From Brevibacterium moorei (lineage in GTDB: Bacteria > Actinomycetota > Actinomycetes > Actinomycetales > Brevibacteriaceae): 64,000 nt of DNA. Shown piece after piece: positions 36,827-45,643 of the stretch (position 1 is the first letter of the stretch; each line of letters begins with the position of its first letter). The stretch lies in contig NZ_JANIJX010000006.1 in the NCBI RefSeq assembly GCF_024580735.1, positions 1 to 64,000 of the forward strand, given 5' to 3'. Under the pieces are notes generated by a model. The model was not told the DNA's origin. It saw nothing but the letters and a program-made list of their open reading frames with translations, and ran no database searches. Position numbers and translations under genes: made by a program.

Positions 36827-39024
36827 TTCTCGGTTCCCTTCGCAGACGGATTCGGTGTTGTGCCCCCGGGCTCGCCGGCCGGGCGCACCGAGCGGATTCG
36901 GGCCAGGGGCAGTGAGACCTCGGAGAGGCCCGCGGCGCCCGCCCGCAGCGGTGCCGGTGCCGCTCCGCGGTGCCCGCGGACCCGCAGGCCGCGCACCCGT
37001 CCGGCAGTCACCGCGGTGGGGTACAGGCGCAGCTGGGAGACCTCGCCGGTGTGCGAGACGGTCTCGAGGACGACCTCGGCGCCGGTCGCCGAGACCTCGC
37101 GCAGTCGATCGGCCACCGTCACCGGTGCTGCCGGAGTCCCCGGGGTGCCGGTCGCCCGCTCGGTCAGCAGGGCGGCCTCGAAGTCGCTGAGCTCTCGGTC
37201 GCCCACGCGCAGGCTGCGGCGCTTGATCGGCGCGACCGCGGTGATCGGTGCGGGCAGCGTCGTTGTGTGTTCGCTCTGCGCGCCCAGGGTGTGGATGTCG
37301 GCGGCGGCCAGCAGCTCGGCCAGTCGTTCCTGACTGACCCTGGCGGTGGCCACCGTCGAGGTGAGCTGTTCGATGCCGGCGGTCAACAGGATCGGCTCGT
37401 TGACGATCTGCGTCAGGTCGTCCGGATCGTCGACGACGATGACCGAACGAGCCGGAGCCAGGCGCACCCGGTGCATCCGTGCGGCGGTCTCCTCGATCAG
37501 GAACTCCAGGGTCGGGACCAACGGGCCATCCGCGGCCCCTGCGATGAGGGCGAGCACGTCCGCGGCGCTCAGCCCGTCCTCCAGCCCCCGCCGCAGGCTG
37601 GCCTCGGTGAACCTGAACACGGTGCCCTGTCCGCGGGTCTCGACATCGGCCACCCGCTCCAGTGCGGTCGCCACGGTGGGTTCCAGGGGCCCTGTGGCGA
37701 CTGCGGTCAGGTCGGACTGCAGGACGACGGTGCGCTCGAGGGGCGGCAGGAGGCCGGCGACCAGGTCGGTCCAGCCCTGCGGCACCGTGAGCCGCTCGAG
37801 GTCGAAGGGCAGCGGGTTGCCCGAGCGCGGCATCGCACCGGCCAGGTGCGCGGCCAGCCGCACTCCCACCGGGGTCAGCCCGAAGGAGTCCGGTCGGGCC
37901 AGGGGAGTGGTGACCAGGCCCAGGTACTCGGCCTCGGCCAGGATCTCGGTCAGGACCGGTTCGTCGGCGCTGGGCAGCAGTGGATGGTGCCACGTGAAAT
38001 CCTCGACGATCGCAGCCGCAGCGGCCGCGAAGCCGCCGCGCGCGCCCAGGGCGTCCAAATCCGTCAGCAGCAGGTACCGGGTCAGTGGCATCACCGGCTG
38101 CGAGATCGGGAAACCGGAGAAGGGCGAGGTGGGGCTGTGCCCCAGCGACGATAGCGCGTGGACCACTGCACCGGTGCCATCGCGCCCGGCTACCACCTGG
38201 CCCACCTCGACGGGCAGGGCCAGCCACGCCTCGACCACCCGGGCGTAGGCGGCTGCCCGGTCGCCGGCTGCGAAGGACTCGAACACGTTCGTCGGCAACC
38301 ACACGGGGTCGGCATCGGGTCCGCCGACGCCCAGCAGGCCCAGCCGGCCGGCCAGTTCCAACAGGAGCACGCTGCGGTGGGCCCCCGCGCCGGTGCGCGA
38401 GGCGTAGGACATGAGGTCGCGTTTGCCGATCCCGCCCTTGACCAGTTGGGAGGCCGGGCGGGCTGCGACCTCGCGGACCAGCGCCACGATATCGCCCACC
38501 ACCTGGGCTGCGGCACCGGCCTGCGCGTTGCGGGCAATCGCCTGGGAGACCGGCGCCATGACGGGAGCCCTGGGTGGTTCGGCGTGCAGCCAGGCCGGGG
38601 GATTGGACTGGTCCCGTGCGCTCGTGGGCAGCAGGGAGACCGCCTCCGACTGGATGCGCCAGCGCATGGAGGCCGGCTCGGCCGAGTCCTGGGATTCCGC
38701 CCCGGCGGGCCAGATCAACGCGGTATCGGCCAATGTGTCGAAGGCCCGCGGATCGAGCCCGGCGGGCAGTTCGTCGAAGGAGACGTCGGGCGTCACCCGG
38801 GAGCGCGCGGCCAGCGCGCAGGCCAACTGGAGGGCTCCGGTGTCCAAGGACTCCAGCCCCCTGGCAACCCCGGCACGGGTTCCGGCGGCGCCGGCGATCC
38901 GCTGCGTGTTCGCGGCATCGCGGCGCAGCAGATCGCGTCGCGTGTTCAGGATCGCGCGGAGTCGGGGTTCGGGGCAGTGGGCCAGCCAGGCATTGAACGA
39001 TTGGAGCGAGGGCACTCGTGACAT
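36823..39024 (-). CDS. Helicase-associated domain protein (XPB partner)
   Basis: A 733-residue protein that always neighbours XPB helicases in actinobacteria and carries the XPB/Ssl2-like helicase-associated domain (C-terminal half, e.g. FLIEETAARMHRVRLAPARSVIVVDDPDDL). It has no Walker motifs, so it probably regulates or loads the coupled helicase. The ATG at 39024 has no good binding site, but the family start (..LQSFNAWLAHCPEPRLRAILNTRRDLL) follows directly. Its stop overlaps the XPB start by 4 nt. Confidence 0.87.
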   Translation of the reverse strand: MSRVPSLQSFNAWLAHCPEPRLRAILNTRRDLLRRDAANTQRIAGAAGTRAGVARGLESLDTGALQLACALAARSRVTPDVSFDELPAGLDPRAFDTLADTALIWPAGAESQDSAEPASMRWRIQSEAVSLLPTSARDQSNPPAWLHAEPPRAPVMAPVSQAIARNAQAGAAAQVVGDIVALVREVAARPASQLVKGGIGKRDLMSYASRTGAGAHRSVLLLELAGRLGLLGVGGPDADPVWLPTNVFESFAAGDRAAAYARVVEAWLALPVEVGQVVAGRDGTGAVVHALSSLGHSPTSPFSGFPISQPVMPLTRYLLLTDLDALGARGGFAAAAAAIVEDFTWHHPLLPSADEPVLTEILAEAEYLGLVTTPLARPDSFGLTPVGVRLAAHLAGAMPRSGNPLPFDLERLTVPQGWTDLVAGLLPPLERTVVLQSDLTAVATGPLEPTVATALERVADVETRGQGTVFRFTEASLRRGLEDGLSAADVLALIAGAADGPLVPTLEFLIEETAARMHRVRLAPARSVIVVDDPDDLTQIVNEPILLTAGIEQLTSTVATARVSQERLAELLAAADIHTLGAQSEHTTTLPAPITAVAPIKRRSLRVGDRELSDFEAALLTERATGTPGTPAAPVTVADRLREVSATGAEVVLETVSHTGEVSQLRLYPTAVTAGRVRGLRVRGHRGAAPAPLRAGAAGLSEVSLPLARIRSVRPAGEPGGTTPNPSAKGTEK

Positions 39025-39148
39025 TTTAGTGCCGCCCGGCCGGATGCGGGATGTGAGATGGCAGGTACGCTCGTACCCGCGGCGGCGGACACCGGGTTCA
39101 ACCGGTAGACTCGTCTGCGTTGGGACGATGCTGCCAGAAGGGGCGACG

Positions 39149-39370
39149 GTGGACAAGACTGAATCGACACGGGTGGACGCGGTGATGCTGGGCATCGGCG
39201 TGGTGCTGGCCGTGATCGGCGGCCTGTCGATCGTGGTCGTCCTCATCATGGCGCTGGCCGGGGCCACACCGTCGCGGACGCTGACCTGGATCGGAATGAT
39301 CACGCTGCCGATCGCGTTCATCCTGTTGATGGTGGAGTTCCTCCGGCTGATCCGGGCCCGTCGGGCCTGA
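39149..39370 (+). CDS. Small two-helix membrane protein
   Basis: A 73-residue protein with two membrane helices (about 10-34 and 40-62) and a short Arg-rich cytoplasmic end LIRARRA. The GTG at 39149 has AAGGGG 5 nt upstream and is preferred over an ATG at 39128. A TAGACT -10 box lies at about 39103-39108. Function unknown; it is divergent from the helicase-associated gene. Confidence 0.7.
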   Translation: MDKTESTRVDAVMLGIGVVLAVIGGLSIVVVLIMALAGATPSRTLTWIGMITLPIAFILLMVEFLRLIRARRA

Positions 39371-39561
39371 ACCGGGGACCGTCCAGCGGCCCACAGCGGG
39401 GAGCGCCGTCGGAGTCTCCATATTTCACAGGTCCCTCCATCAACTCATTCTCCTCCGCTCATCGGCGGATCACGCGTTCGCGCGGGTGGTCGCGCGCGGT
39501 GCGGAGCACACAGGGGCGGGCGCGCAGCGCCGGTACCCCACCACTACGAGGAAAGGAAGTC

Positions 39562-39930
39562 ATGCCCACCGGTCGAGTCAAATTCTTCAACGCCGACAAG
39601 GGTTTTGGTTTCGTCACCACCGATGACGGCGAACGCGTGTTCCTACACGCCTCCGCGCTGCCGGCCGGCGCAGAAGTCCAGCCGGGCACCCGCCTGGACT
39701 TCGACGTCGTCGACGGGCGCAAGGGCAAACAGGTGCTCAAAGCGCGGGTCGTCGAACCCACCCGCCGGGTGCGGCGGGATCCCGAGAAGACCGCCGCGAT
39801 GATCGATGATGTGATTAGATTGCTGGAGGACACTTCCGCCGGCCTTCACCTGGGACGCTTCCCCGAAGTGGGGCATTCCAAGAAGGTCGCAGAGGTCCTG
39901 CGGCACATCGCCGACGATTTGGAGGGTTGA
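39562..39930 (+). CDS. Cold-shock protein with C-terminal extension
   Basis: A 122-residue protein. Residues 1-65 form a cold-shock OB fold (GRVKFFNADKGFGFVTTDDG, RVFLHASALP). About 55 extra residues follow, rich in Arg at first (VEPTRRVRRDPEK) and then helical. Similar extended cold-shock proteins are common in Micrococcales and coupled to DUF3027. AAGGA lies 4 nt before the ATG. Its stop overlaps the DUF3027 start by 1 nt (TGATG). Confidence 0.9.
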   Translation: MPTGRVKFFNADKGFGFVTTDDGERVFLHASALPAGAEVQPGTRLDFDVVDGRKGKQVLKARVVEPTRRVRRDPEKTAAMIDDVIRLLEDTSAGLHLGRFPEVGHSKKVAEVLRHIADDLEG

Positions 39931-40817
39931 TGAGCGGGTTATTCGCCGAATGGCAGACCTCGCTGCGCGCCGGAGCCCCTGCCCCGGTCAAGACACCGCG
40001 GCGCCGTACAACGGCACCGGACAAGGTGCTGGCCGCGGCCGTCGACGTGGCGCGCGAGGCGATCGTCGAGGTCGCGGGCGCCGCCCACATCGGGGAACAC
40101 CTGGGGTGCGTGGAGGAATCGCCGCGCCTGGTCACCCACACCTTCGCCTGCACCGACCCCGCATATCGGGGCTGGCACTGGATCGCGGTACTGGCCAGGG
40201 CCCCTCGTTCGAAGAAGGTCACGGTCTGCGAGACCGCACTGCTGCCCGGTGACGGCGCCCTGCTGGCGCCGGACTGGGTGCCCTGGCGCGAACGTGTGCG
40301 CCCAGGCGATATGGCGCCCAAGGACGTGTTGCCCAAGCTCGACACCGATCCGAACCTGCAGCCGGGCTATCAGCAGGTGCCGGTGCGGCAGGACGAGGAC
40401 AATACGAGCGGGGACAACGTCGACCAGATCGCGAACTTCGAGTTCGGTCTGGGCCGCGAGCGGGTGCTGTCGAACGAGGGCATTTCGAACGCGGCGGCGC
40501 GCTGGGCCGGGGCGGAATCGGGTGCGGACGGCGAATTCGCCCGCAACTCCACGGCACACTGCGGCAGCTGCGGCTATCTGCTGCCGATGGCGGGGGCGGT
40601 GCGCACCCAGTTCGGTGTGTGCGCCAACGAGTGGTCGCCCTTCGACGGCCGGGTGGTCGCCCTGGCCGCCGGCTGCGGAGCGCATTCGGAAACCGCGCCG
40701 AAGGAACGACCTGTTGAACAAGCCGAACCGGTCGTCGACGACCGGGCCGAGGTGTTCGAGATGATCCCGGCCGGTTCGGACGGCGGTCATGCCCGACCCG
40801 AGGACACAACAGTCTGA
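39930..40817 (+). CDS. DUF3027 domain-containing protein
   Basis: A 295-residue actinobacterial protein of family DUF3027. The conserved core (HIGEHLGCVEESPRLVTHTF, GWHWIAVLARA, PSDG-like LLPGDGALLAPDWVPW) lies in residues 50-140, and a second Cys-rich segment (CGSCGYLLPMAG, FGVCANEWSP, GCGAHSE) at about 205-255 could bind zinc. No function is established. It is coupled to the extended cold-shock gene, so an RNA-related role is possible. Confidence 0.88.
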   Translation: MSGLFAEWQTSLRAGAPAPVKTPRRRTTAPDKVLAAAVDVAREAIVEVAGAAHIGEHLGCVEESPRLVTHTFACTDPAYRGWHWIAVLARAPRSKKVTVCETALLPGDGALLAPDWVPWRERVRPGDMAPKDVLPKLDTDPNLQPGYQQVPVRQDEDNTSGDNVDQIANFEFGLGRERVLSNEGISNAAARWAGAESGADGEFARNSTAHCGSCGYLLPMAGAVRTQFGVCANEWSPFDGRVVALAAGCGAHSETAPKERPVEQAEPVVDDRAEVFEMIPAGSDGGHARPEDTTV

Positions 40818-40877
40818 TACGACGCAGCGGTTCGGCGGCGTACCGGCGCTGCGGGTCCGGAAGGAGAGCGCTACACC

Positions 40878-42152
40878 TTGAGTTCGATGTTCCAGTCTCT
40901 CCACGAGCGCAACTACCGCAATTGGTTCTCCGGCGCCCTGGTGTCCAATACCGGCACCTGGATGCAACGCACGGCACAGGACTGGATCGTCCTGACCGAA
41001 CTGACCGATAACGATGCGACGGCCCTGGGTGTGGGGATGGCCCTGCAGCTGGGGCCGCAGCTCATCATGTTCCCCTTCGCCGGGTCGATCGTCGACCGCT
41101 TCGACAAGCGCAAACTGCTTATCATCACCCAGGCGCTGATGGGGATCAACGGCTTCATCCTGTTCGGGCTGATGCTCTCCGGGGTCATCCAGCTGTGGCA
41201 CGTCTACGTTCTGGCACTGGCCCTGGGGCTGGTTTCCACGGTCGATTCGCCGGCGCGCCAGTCCTTCGTCTCCGAACTGGTCGGCGAGAAGCTGGTGCCC
41301 AATGCGGTGTCGCTGAACTCGGCGTCGTTCAACGGGGCGCGCATGGTGGGACCCGGTATCGCCGGTGTGCTCACCGCGCTGATCGGCGCGGGTCCCATCT
41401 TCCTGATCGCCGGGCTGGGCTTCGCCGCGACCATCCTGGTGCTGGTTACCCTGGACACCTCGAAGCTGCATCCGGCGGCCCGCCGGCCCAAGGGGCAGGG
41501 GCTCAAGTCGATCACCGGCGGATTTTCGTATCTGCGCACCCGGCCCGACATCGTGGTCGTCCTCAGTGTGTTGTTCGTCGTGTCGACCTTCGGATACAAC
41601 TTCAACATCTTCACCTCCACGATGGCCAAGCTGGAGTTCCACCACGATGCCAGTGGGTTCGGACTGCTGAACTCGGTGATGGCGATCGGTTCGCTGGCCG
41701 GAGCCCTGACGGCTGCCAAACGGGAACGTCCCAGACTGCGCTTCATCTTCGCAGCGGCAGGCGGATTCGGCCTGGCCACCGTCAGTGCCGCGCTGATGCC
41801 CACCTATTCCGCATTCGCCGTGACGCTGATCTTCGTGGGCTTCGCCTCGATCACGATGTCGACCGCGGCGAACGCCTACGTCCAGACCACCACACCGGGC
41901 GCGGTGCGCGGCCGTGTAATGGCAATCTACATGGCGGTCGTGATGGGAGGGGCCCCGATCGGCGCGCCGTTCGCCGGCTTCATCGCCGACTGGCTGGGGC
42001 CACGGGCCGCGGTGCTGGTCGGGGGGATCTCGGGAGTCATCGGCATCCTGATCGGCGTGACCTGGATGGTCTTCGCGAAGAACATGCGCGTGCACAGAGC
42101 GCGGGTCCATCCGCGGCGGATCATCCACTTCACCTATGACGGGCATCAATGA
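40878..42152 (+). CDS. MFS transporter (EntS/MFS_3-type exporter)
   Basis: A 424-residue major facilitator of the DHA3/EntS type. The start FQSLHERNYRNWFSGALVSNTGTWMQRTAQDW is typical, followed by GSIVDRFDKRKLL and 12 helices. Relatives export enterobactin, macrolides or other amphiphiles. A TTG start at 40878 has GGAGAG about 9 nt upstream; an ATG nine bases later has no proper site. It is coupled by ATGA to a DUF456 gene. Confidence 0.88.
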   Translation: MSSMFQSLHERNYRNWFSGALVSNTGTWMQRTAQDWIVLTELTDNDATALGVGMALQLGPQLIMFPFAGSIVDRFDKRKLLIITQALMGINGFILFGLMLSGVIQLWHVYVLALALGLVSTVDSPARQSFVSELVGEKLVPNAVSLNSASFNGARMVGPGIAGVLTALIGAGPIFLIAGLGFAATILVLVTLDTSKLHPAARRPKGQGLKSITGGFSYLRTRPDIVVVLSVLFVVSTFGYNFNIFTSTMAKLEFHHDASGFGLLNSVMAIGSLAGALTAAKRERPRLRFIFAAAGGFGLATVSAALMPTYSAFAVTLIFVGFASITMSTAANAYVQTTTPGAVRGRVMAIYMAVVMGGAPIGAPFAGFIADWLGPRAAVLVGGISGVIGILIGVTWMVFAKNMRVHRARVHPRRIIHFTYDGHQ

Positions 42153-42643
42153 CGCCGGAGCTCATCACCACACTCATCGTCGCCGTGTGCATCCTGGTCG
42201 GCTGTCTGGGCATCATCGTGCCGGTCCTGCCCGGCAGCATCCTCATCCTGGTGTCGACCCTGGTGTGGGGATTCGTCCTGAACAGCCCCGGCAGCTGGGC
42301 CGCCACCGCGGTGGCCGGGGTGTGCGCGGTGGCCGGGATGACCTCGTCCTGGGTGCTCACCGGGCGCCGGCTCAAGGACCGGGGGATACCCGGTAGGTCA
42401 CAGCTGGTGGCCGGCCTGCTGGGGATCGTGGGATTCTTCGTCGTCCCCGTCGTTGGGCTGCCCCTGGGCTTCGTCGCGGGCCTGCTGCTGATGGAGTATC
42501 TGCGGTTGCGCGACTGGGGCCCGGCCTGGCAGGCGACCCTTGTGGTGCTCAAAGCGCTGGGCATCGGCATCATCATCGAGTTCGGATGTGCCGTGGTGGC
42601 CGCAGGGGCGTTCGCCGTCGGGGCGCTGGTGTACTTCCTTTAG
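42149..42643 (+). CDS. DUF456 membrane protein
   Basis: A 164-residue protein with about five membrane helices and the Gly-rich motifs of DUF456 (LVGCLGIIVPVLPGSILI, GIVGFFVVPVVGLPLGFVAG). Function unknown. ATG overlaps the MFS stop by 4 nt, so it probably aids or accompanies that exporter. Confidence 0.87.
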   Translation: MTPELITTLIVAVCILVGCLGIIVPVLPGSILILVSTLVWGFVLNSPGSWAATAVAGVCAVAGMTSSWVLTGRRLKDRGIPGRSQLVAGLLGIVGFFVVPVVGLPLGFVAGLLLMEYLRLRDWGPAWQATLVVLKALGIGIIIEFGCAVVAAGAFAVGALVYFL

Positions 42644-42700
42644 TACCCGTGTCGCCGGGTTCCAGGCGGGCGTCCGGGCCCGCCACCGGGCGCAATCGGA

Positions 42701-42737
42701 CGAGGCCGCCCCTCCCGTTACGGGAGGGGCGGCCTCG
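42701..42737. terminator. Bidirectional terminator between convergent genes
   Basis: 17-bp perfect stem (arms 42701-42717 and 42721-42737) with a 3-nt TTA loop, between the DUF456 gene and serC. Confidence 0.8.
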
Positions 42738-42760
42738 TGTGTCGGGGGCCTACACTTCGC

Positions 42761-43894
42761 TCAGAGGCGCTCGAGCACGTAGTCGATGCAGGCCAGCAGT
42801 GCTTTGACGTCCGCCGGTTCGACTGAAACGAAGGTGGCGATGCGCAGCTGGTTGCGACCCAGCTTGCGGTAGGGCTCGACGTCGACGATCCCATTGGCGC
42901 GCAGAGCCGCTGCGAGGGCCTTGGCATCGACGGTGTCGTCGAAGTCGACGGTGGCGACGACCGCCGAACGGTCGGCCGGCTCGGTCACGAAGGCCTGGGC
43001 GTGGGCATTGGTCCGGGCCCAGTCGTAGATCATGCTGGAGGATTCCGCGGTGCGCGCGGTGGCCCAGCCCAGCCCGCCGTTGCCGTTGATCCATTCGAGC
43101 TGTTCGGCCAGCAGCAACAGGGTCGCCACGGCCGGGGTGTTGTAGGTCTGGTCCTTCGCGGAGTTGTCGATCGCGGTGACCAGGTCGAGGGAACCGGGGA
43201 TGTAGCGGCCGGAGTCCTTGATCTCCCTGGCCCTCTCAAGAGCGCGCGGGCTCATGATGGCAACCCACAGGCCGCCGTCGGAGCCCATGTTCTTCTGCGG
43301 GGCGAAGTAGTAGACATCGGTCTGGGAGATGTCCACGGGTAGGCCGCCGGCCGCCGAGGTCGCATCGATCACGACGAGGGCGTCCTCGGCTATCCCCGCG
43401 GGGCGCACGATGTCCGTGGCCACACCGGTGGAGGTCTCGTTGTGGGGCCAGGCGTAGACGTCGGCACCGTCGACCGCAGTCGGCACGGCCGAGGTCCCGG
43501 GTGCGGCATCGACGATGACCGACTCATCGAGCCAGGGCGCGGTCCGGGTGGCCTTGGCGAACTTCGAGCCGAACTCACCGAACTGGGCGTGTACGGCCTT
43601 CCGGCGGACCAGGCCGAAGGTCGCGACATCCCAGAACACGGTGGACCCGCCGTTGCCCAGGACGACCTCGTAGCCGGCGGGCAGGGAGAAGAGTTCGGAG
43701 ACGCCGGCACGGATGCGGGCGACCAGGTCCTTCACCGGCTTCTGCCGGTGGGAGGTGCCCAGCACGGTGCGTCCCGCGGCGCTCAGGGCGTCGACCTGGG
43801 ATTGACGGATCCTGGCCGGTCCGGAGCCGAAGCGTCCATCGGCCGGCAGGAGGTCGGAGGGGATGGTGATGGTGTCTGCTGTATCAGTGCTCAC
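42761..43894 (-). CDS. serC: Phosphoserine aminotransferase
   Basis: A 377-residue PLP enzyme converting 3-phosphohydroxypyruvate to phosphoserine in serine synthesis. It belongs to the actinobacterial/mycobacterial SerC branch (ITIPSDLLPADGRFGSGPARIR). The PLP Lys lies in VYYFAPQKNMGSDGG. A TAGAAT -10 box (43902-43907) overlaps the upstream in-frame ATG (43903) and ends seven bases before a GTG at 43894, so the leaderless GTG start is preferred. It is divergent from pdxH, whose product makes its cofactor. Confidence 0.95.
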   Translation of the reverse strand: MSTDTADTITIPSDLLPADGRFGSGPARIRQSQVDALSAAGRTVLGTSHRQKPVKDLVARIRAGVSELFSLPAGYEVVLGNGGSTVFWDVATFGLVRRKAVHAQFGEFGSKFAKATRTAPWLDESVIVDAAPGTSAVPTAVDGADVYAWPHNETSTGVATDIVRPAGIAEDALVVIDATSAAGGLPVDISQTDVYYFAPQKNMGSDGGLWVAIMSPRALERAREIKDSGRYIPGSLDLVTAIDNSAKDQTYNTPAVATLLLLAEQLEWINGNGGLGWATARTAESSSMIYDWARTNAHAQAFVTEPADRSAVVATVDFDDTVDAKALAAALRANGIVDVEPYRKLGRNQLRIATFVSVEPADVKALLACIDYVLERL

Positions 43895-43941
43895 CCAGAC
43901 CATTCTACGGCGTGTGAACCGGGGCCGGGTAGGCTGGACAT

Positions 43942-44616
43942 ATGGCGGACATTCCCAAGGCGATCCTGGATCTGGCGGCACAGCGTGTCGAATACCATCG
44001 TGGCATCACGGACGATCTGGCGGCCGATCCGGCCGCCCAGTTCACCGATTGGTACACCGCCGCGCAGGCGGAACTGGCCGAACCCAATGCGATGCTCGTG
44101 GCCACAGCGGATGCGGCGGGCCCGGATGCCAGGATCGTGCTGCTCAAGAGCTTCGATGCCGCCGGCTTCGTGTTCTTCACCAACTACGACTCGGCCAAGG
44201 GCCGCCAGATCGCCGGGAATCCCCACGTGGCGCTGGTCTTCCCCTGGCACGAGATGCAGCGCTCTGTGCGGGTGCGCGGAATTGCGGAGAAGATCACCGC
44301 GGAGGAATCCGACGCCTACTTCGCCAAGCGCACCCGGGGGTCGCAGCTGGGTGCCTGGGCGTCACGGCAGTCGTGCCCGGTGGCGGACAGGGACGGCCTG
44401 GAGGAGCAGTACGAACGGGTTGCCGAGCGCTTCGCGGGGGTGGACGTGCCGCGGCCCGAACACTGGGGCGGTTACCGGGTGCGGCCGGTGGACATCGAGT
44501 TCTGGGCGGGACGGGATAACCGGTTCCACGATCGTTTCGTCTACACCACGATCGACGGGGAATTACATCCCTTGGACAGCGGTGCGGACTGGAGTGTCGT
44601 GCGTTTGAATCCGTGA
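43942..44616 (+). CDS. pdxH: Pyridoxamine 5'-phosphate oxidase
   Basis: A 224-residue FMN enzyme that oxidises PNP/PMP to pyridoxal 5'-phosphate. Motifs include DARIVLLKSFDAAGFVFFTNYDSAKGRQI for FMN and substrate, ALVFPWHEMQRSVRVRG, and the C-terminal WGGYRVRPVDIEFWAGRDNRFHDR. TAGGCT ends six bases before the ATG, suggesting a leaderless mRNA. It is divergent from serC, sharing a 47-nt control region. Confidence 0.95.
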   Translation: MADIPKAILDLAAQRVEYHRGITDDLAADPAAQFTDWYTAAQAELAEPNAMLVATADAAGPDARIVLLKSFDAAGFVFFTNYDSAKGRQIAGNPHVALVFPWHEMQRSVRVRGIAEKITAEESDAYFAKRTRGSQLGAWASRQSCPVADRDGLEEQYERVAERFAGVDVPRPEHWGGYRVRPVDIEFWAGRDNRFHDRFVYTTIDGELHPLDSGADWSVVRLNP

Positions 44617-44617
44617 T

Positions 44618-44636
44618 TTTATGTAGGCTGACCTAA
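44618..44636 (+). promoter_or_regulatory. DtxR/IdeR-type iron box upstream of the DtxR-family gene
   Basis: TTTATGTAGGCTGACCTAA matches 14 of 19 positions of the IdeR/DtxR box TTAGGTTAGSCTAACCTAA, including the complete right half. It lies 118 nt before the DtxR-family gene and suggests autoregulation, or control by another DtxR paralog. Confidence 0.5.
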
Positions 44637-44753
44637 ACGATAGCCGGGGACGGGAATGAATCGGGGAATCCGGTTGCTCTTCCCAGTAGGATTAGGGCAG
44701 GGTGGATAGCCGGAGTGGCTATCGAGTCTGCAGACACGACAAAGTAGGGGACT

Positions 44754-45443
44754 GTGAACGATCTCGTCGACACGACTGAAATGTATTTGAAGGCCATCGT
44801 CGAACTGGAGGAACAGGGCATTACGCCGCTGCGCGCCAGGATCGCCGAACGCCTGGACCATTCGGGGCCGACCGTGTCCCAGACCGTGGCGCGAATGGAG
44901 CGCGACGGGCTGCTCATCGTCGACCCCGACCGCAGGCTGGAACTGACCGAAGAGGGTCGTGAGCACGCCATGTCGGTGATGCGCAAGCACCGCTTGGCCG
45001 AGCGCCTGTTGGCCGATGTCATCGACCTCGACTGGGTGCTCATCCACGATGAGGCCTGCCGGTGGGAGCATGTGATGAGCGATCAGGTGGAGGAGAAGCT
45101 GGTCAAGCTGCTGCCCAACCTGCAGACCGGGCCCTATGGGAACCCGATCCCCGGCCTGGACAAGCTGGGTGTCGAAGCCGCGGCACCCGAACCGGTGATC
45201 TCCCTGGCGGCGGCCTGTGGCCGCACCGGTGCTGATGTGGAGATCGCCTGGTTCGCCGAACCCCTGCAGGTCGACCACTATCTGTTGGAGAAGTTCAGGC
45301 AGACCGGCGTCATGCCCGGAGCCAAGGTCTCCTCTCGGCCGGAGGGCGAATACATCACGCTGAGCGCGCCGGATGTGGAAGATGTGCTGGATCTGCCGGT
45401 GGAGACGGCGACGCACGTGTTCGTCCGCCCCATCACCGCCTGA
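44754..45443 (+). CDS. DtxR-family metal-dependent transcriptional regulator
   Basis: A 229-residue metalloregulator with the N-terminal winged helix (TTEMYLKAIVELEEQGITPLRARIAERLDHSGPTVSQTVARM, residues 6-48), the dimerisation/metal domain (LAERLLADVIDLDWVLIHDEACRWEH) and a C-terminal SH3-like FeoA domain. The Met/Cys/His ligands expected for Fe or Mn binding include C in DEACRWEH and H101-type residues. It starts with GTG. An iron-box-like element lies upstream. It is probably the iron or manganese sensor (IdeR or MntR-like). Confidence 0.9.
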   Translation: MNDLVDTTEMYLKAIVELEEQGITPLRARIAERLDHSGPTVSQTVARMERDGLLIVDPDRRLELTEEGREHAMSVMRKHRLAERLLADVIDLDWVLIHDEACRWEHVMSDQVEEKLVKLLPNLQTGPYGNPIPGLDKLGVEAAAPEPVISLAAACGRTGADVEIAWFAEPLQVDHYLLEKFRQTGVMPGAKVSSRPEGEYITLSAPDVEDVLDLPVETATHVFVRPITA

Positions 45444-45458
45444 ACGGCGTGCTGTACG

Positions 45459-45519
45459 TTCCACGACGCACTGGACCCCCGGCGGATCATCCGCCGGGGG
45501 TCCAGTGCGTCGTGGAACT
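45459..45519 (+). terminator. 29-bp perfect hairpin after the DtxR-family gene
   Basis: Arms 45459-45487 and 45491-45519 pair perfectly over 29 bp with a 3-nt TCA loop. It begins 15 nt after the stop codon. Unusually long for a terminator; it may also be read from the other strand. Confidence 0.8.
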
Positions 45520-45551
45520 CGGAGGGCCGAATCTGAGTCCCAGCTGGGAAT

Positions 45552-45590
45552 CGTAACCAAAACGTGACTTACCGTGATCATTTCGTTAGG
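45552..45590 (+). promoter_or_regulatory. CGTAACC...CGTTAGG inverted elements before the first NlpC/P60 gene
   Basis: CGTAACC (45552-45558), AAACGTGAC and CGTTAGG (45584-45590) precede the first NlpC gene. Similar GTTACG/GTAACG and AAACGTGAC elements precede the second copy, suggesting a shared regulator, perhaps MtrA (which binds GTTAC-type repeats in related bacteria). Inference only. Confidence 0.3.
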
Positions 45591-45643
45591 GTTGATCTCG
45601 GTCGCCCGGACCGGGCGCCCCGCATACTTTGGAGGACATTCCC

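Noticed and set aside
36826-38302. Long upstream extension of the XPB helicase frame
   Set aside because: The sequence in this stretch is Arg/Gly/Pro-rich and is the shadow of the helicase-associated gene; the real GTG start overlaps that gene's stop.
45520-45640. ydaO/yuaA (c-di-AMP) riboswitch before NlpC/P60
   Set aside because: The family often precedes such genes in actinobacteria, but the conserved core sequences are not present in either leader.
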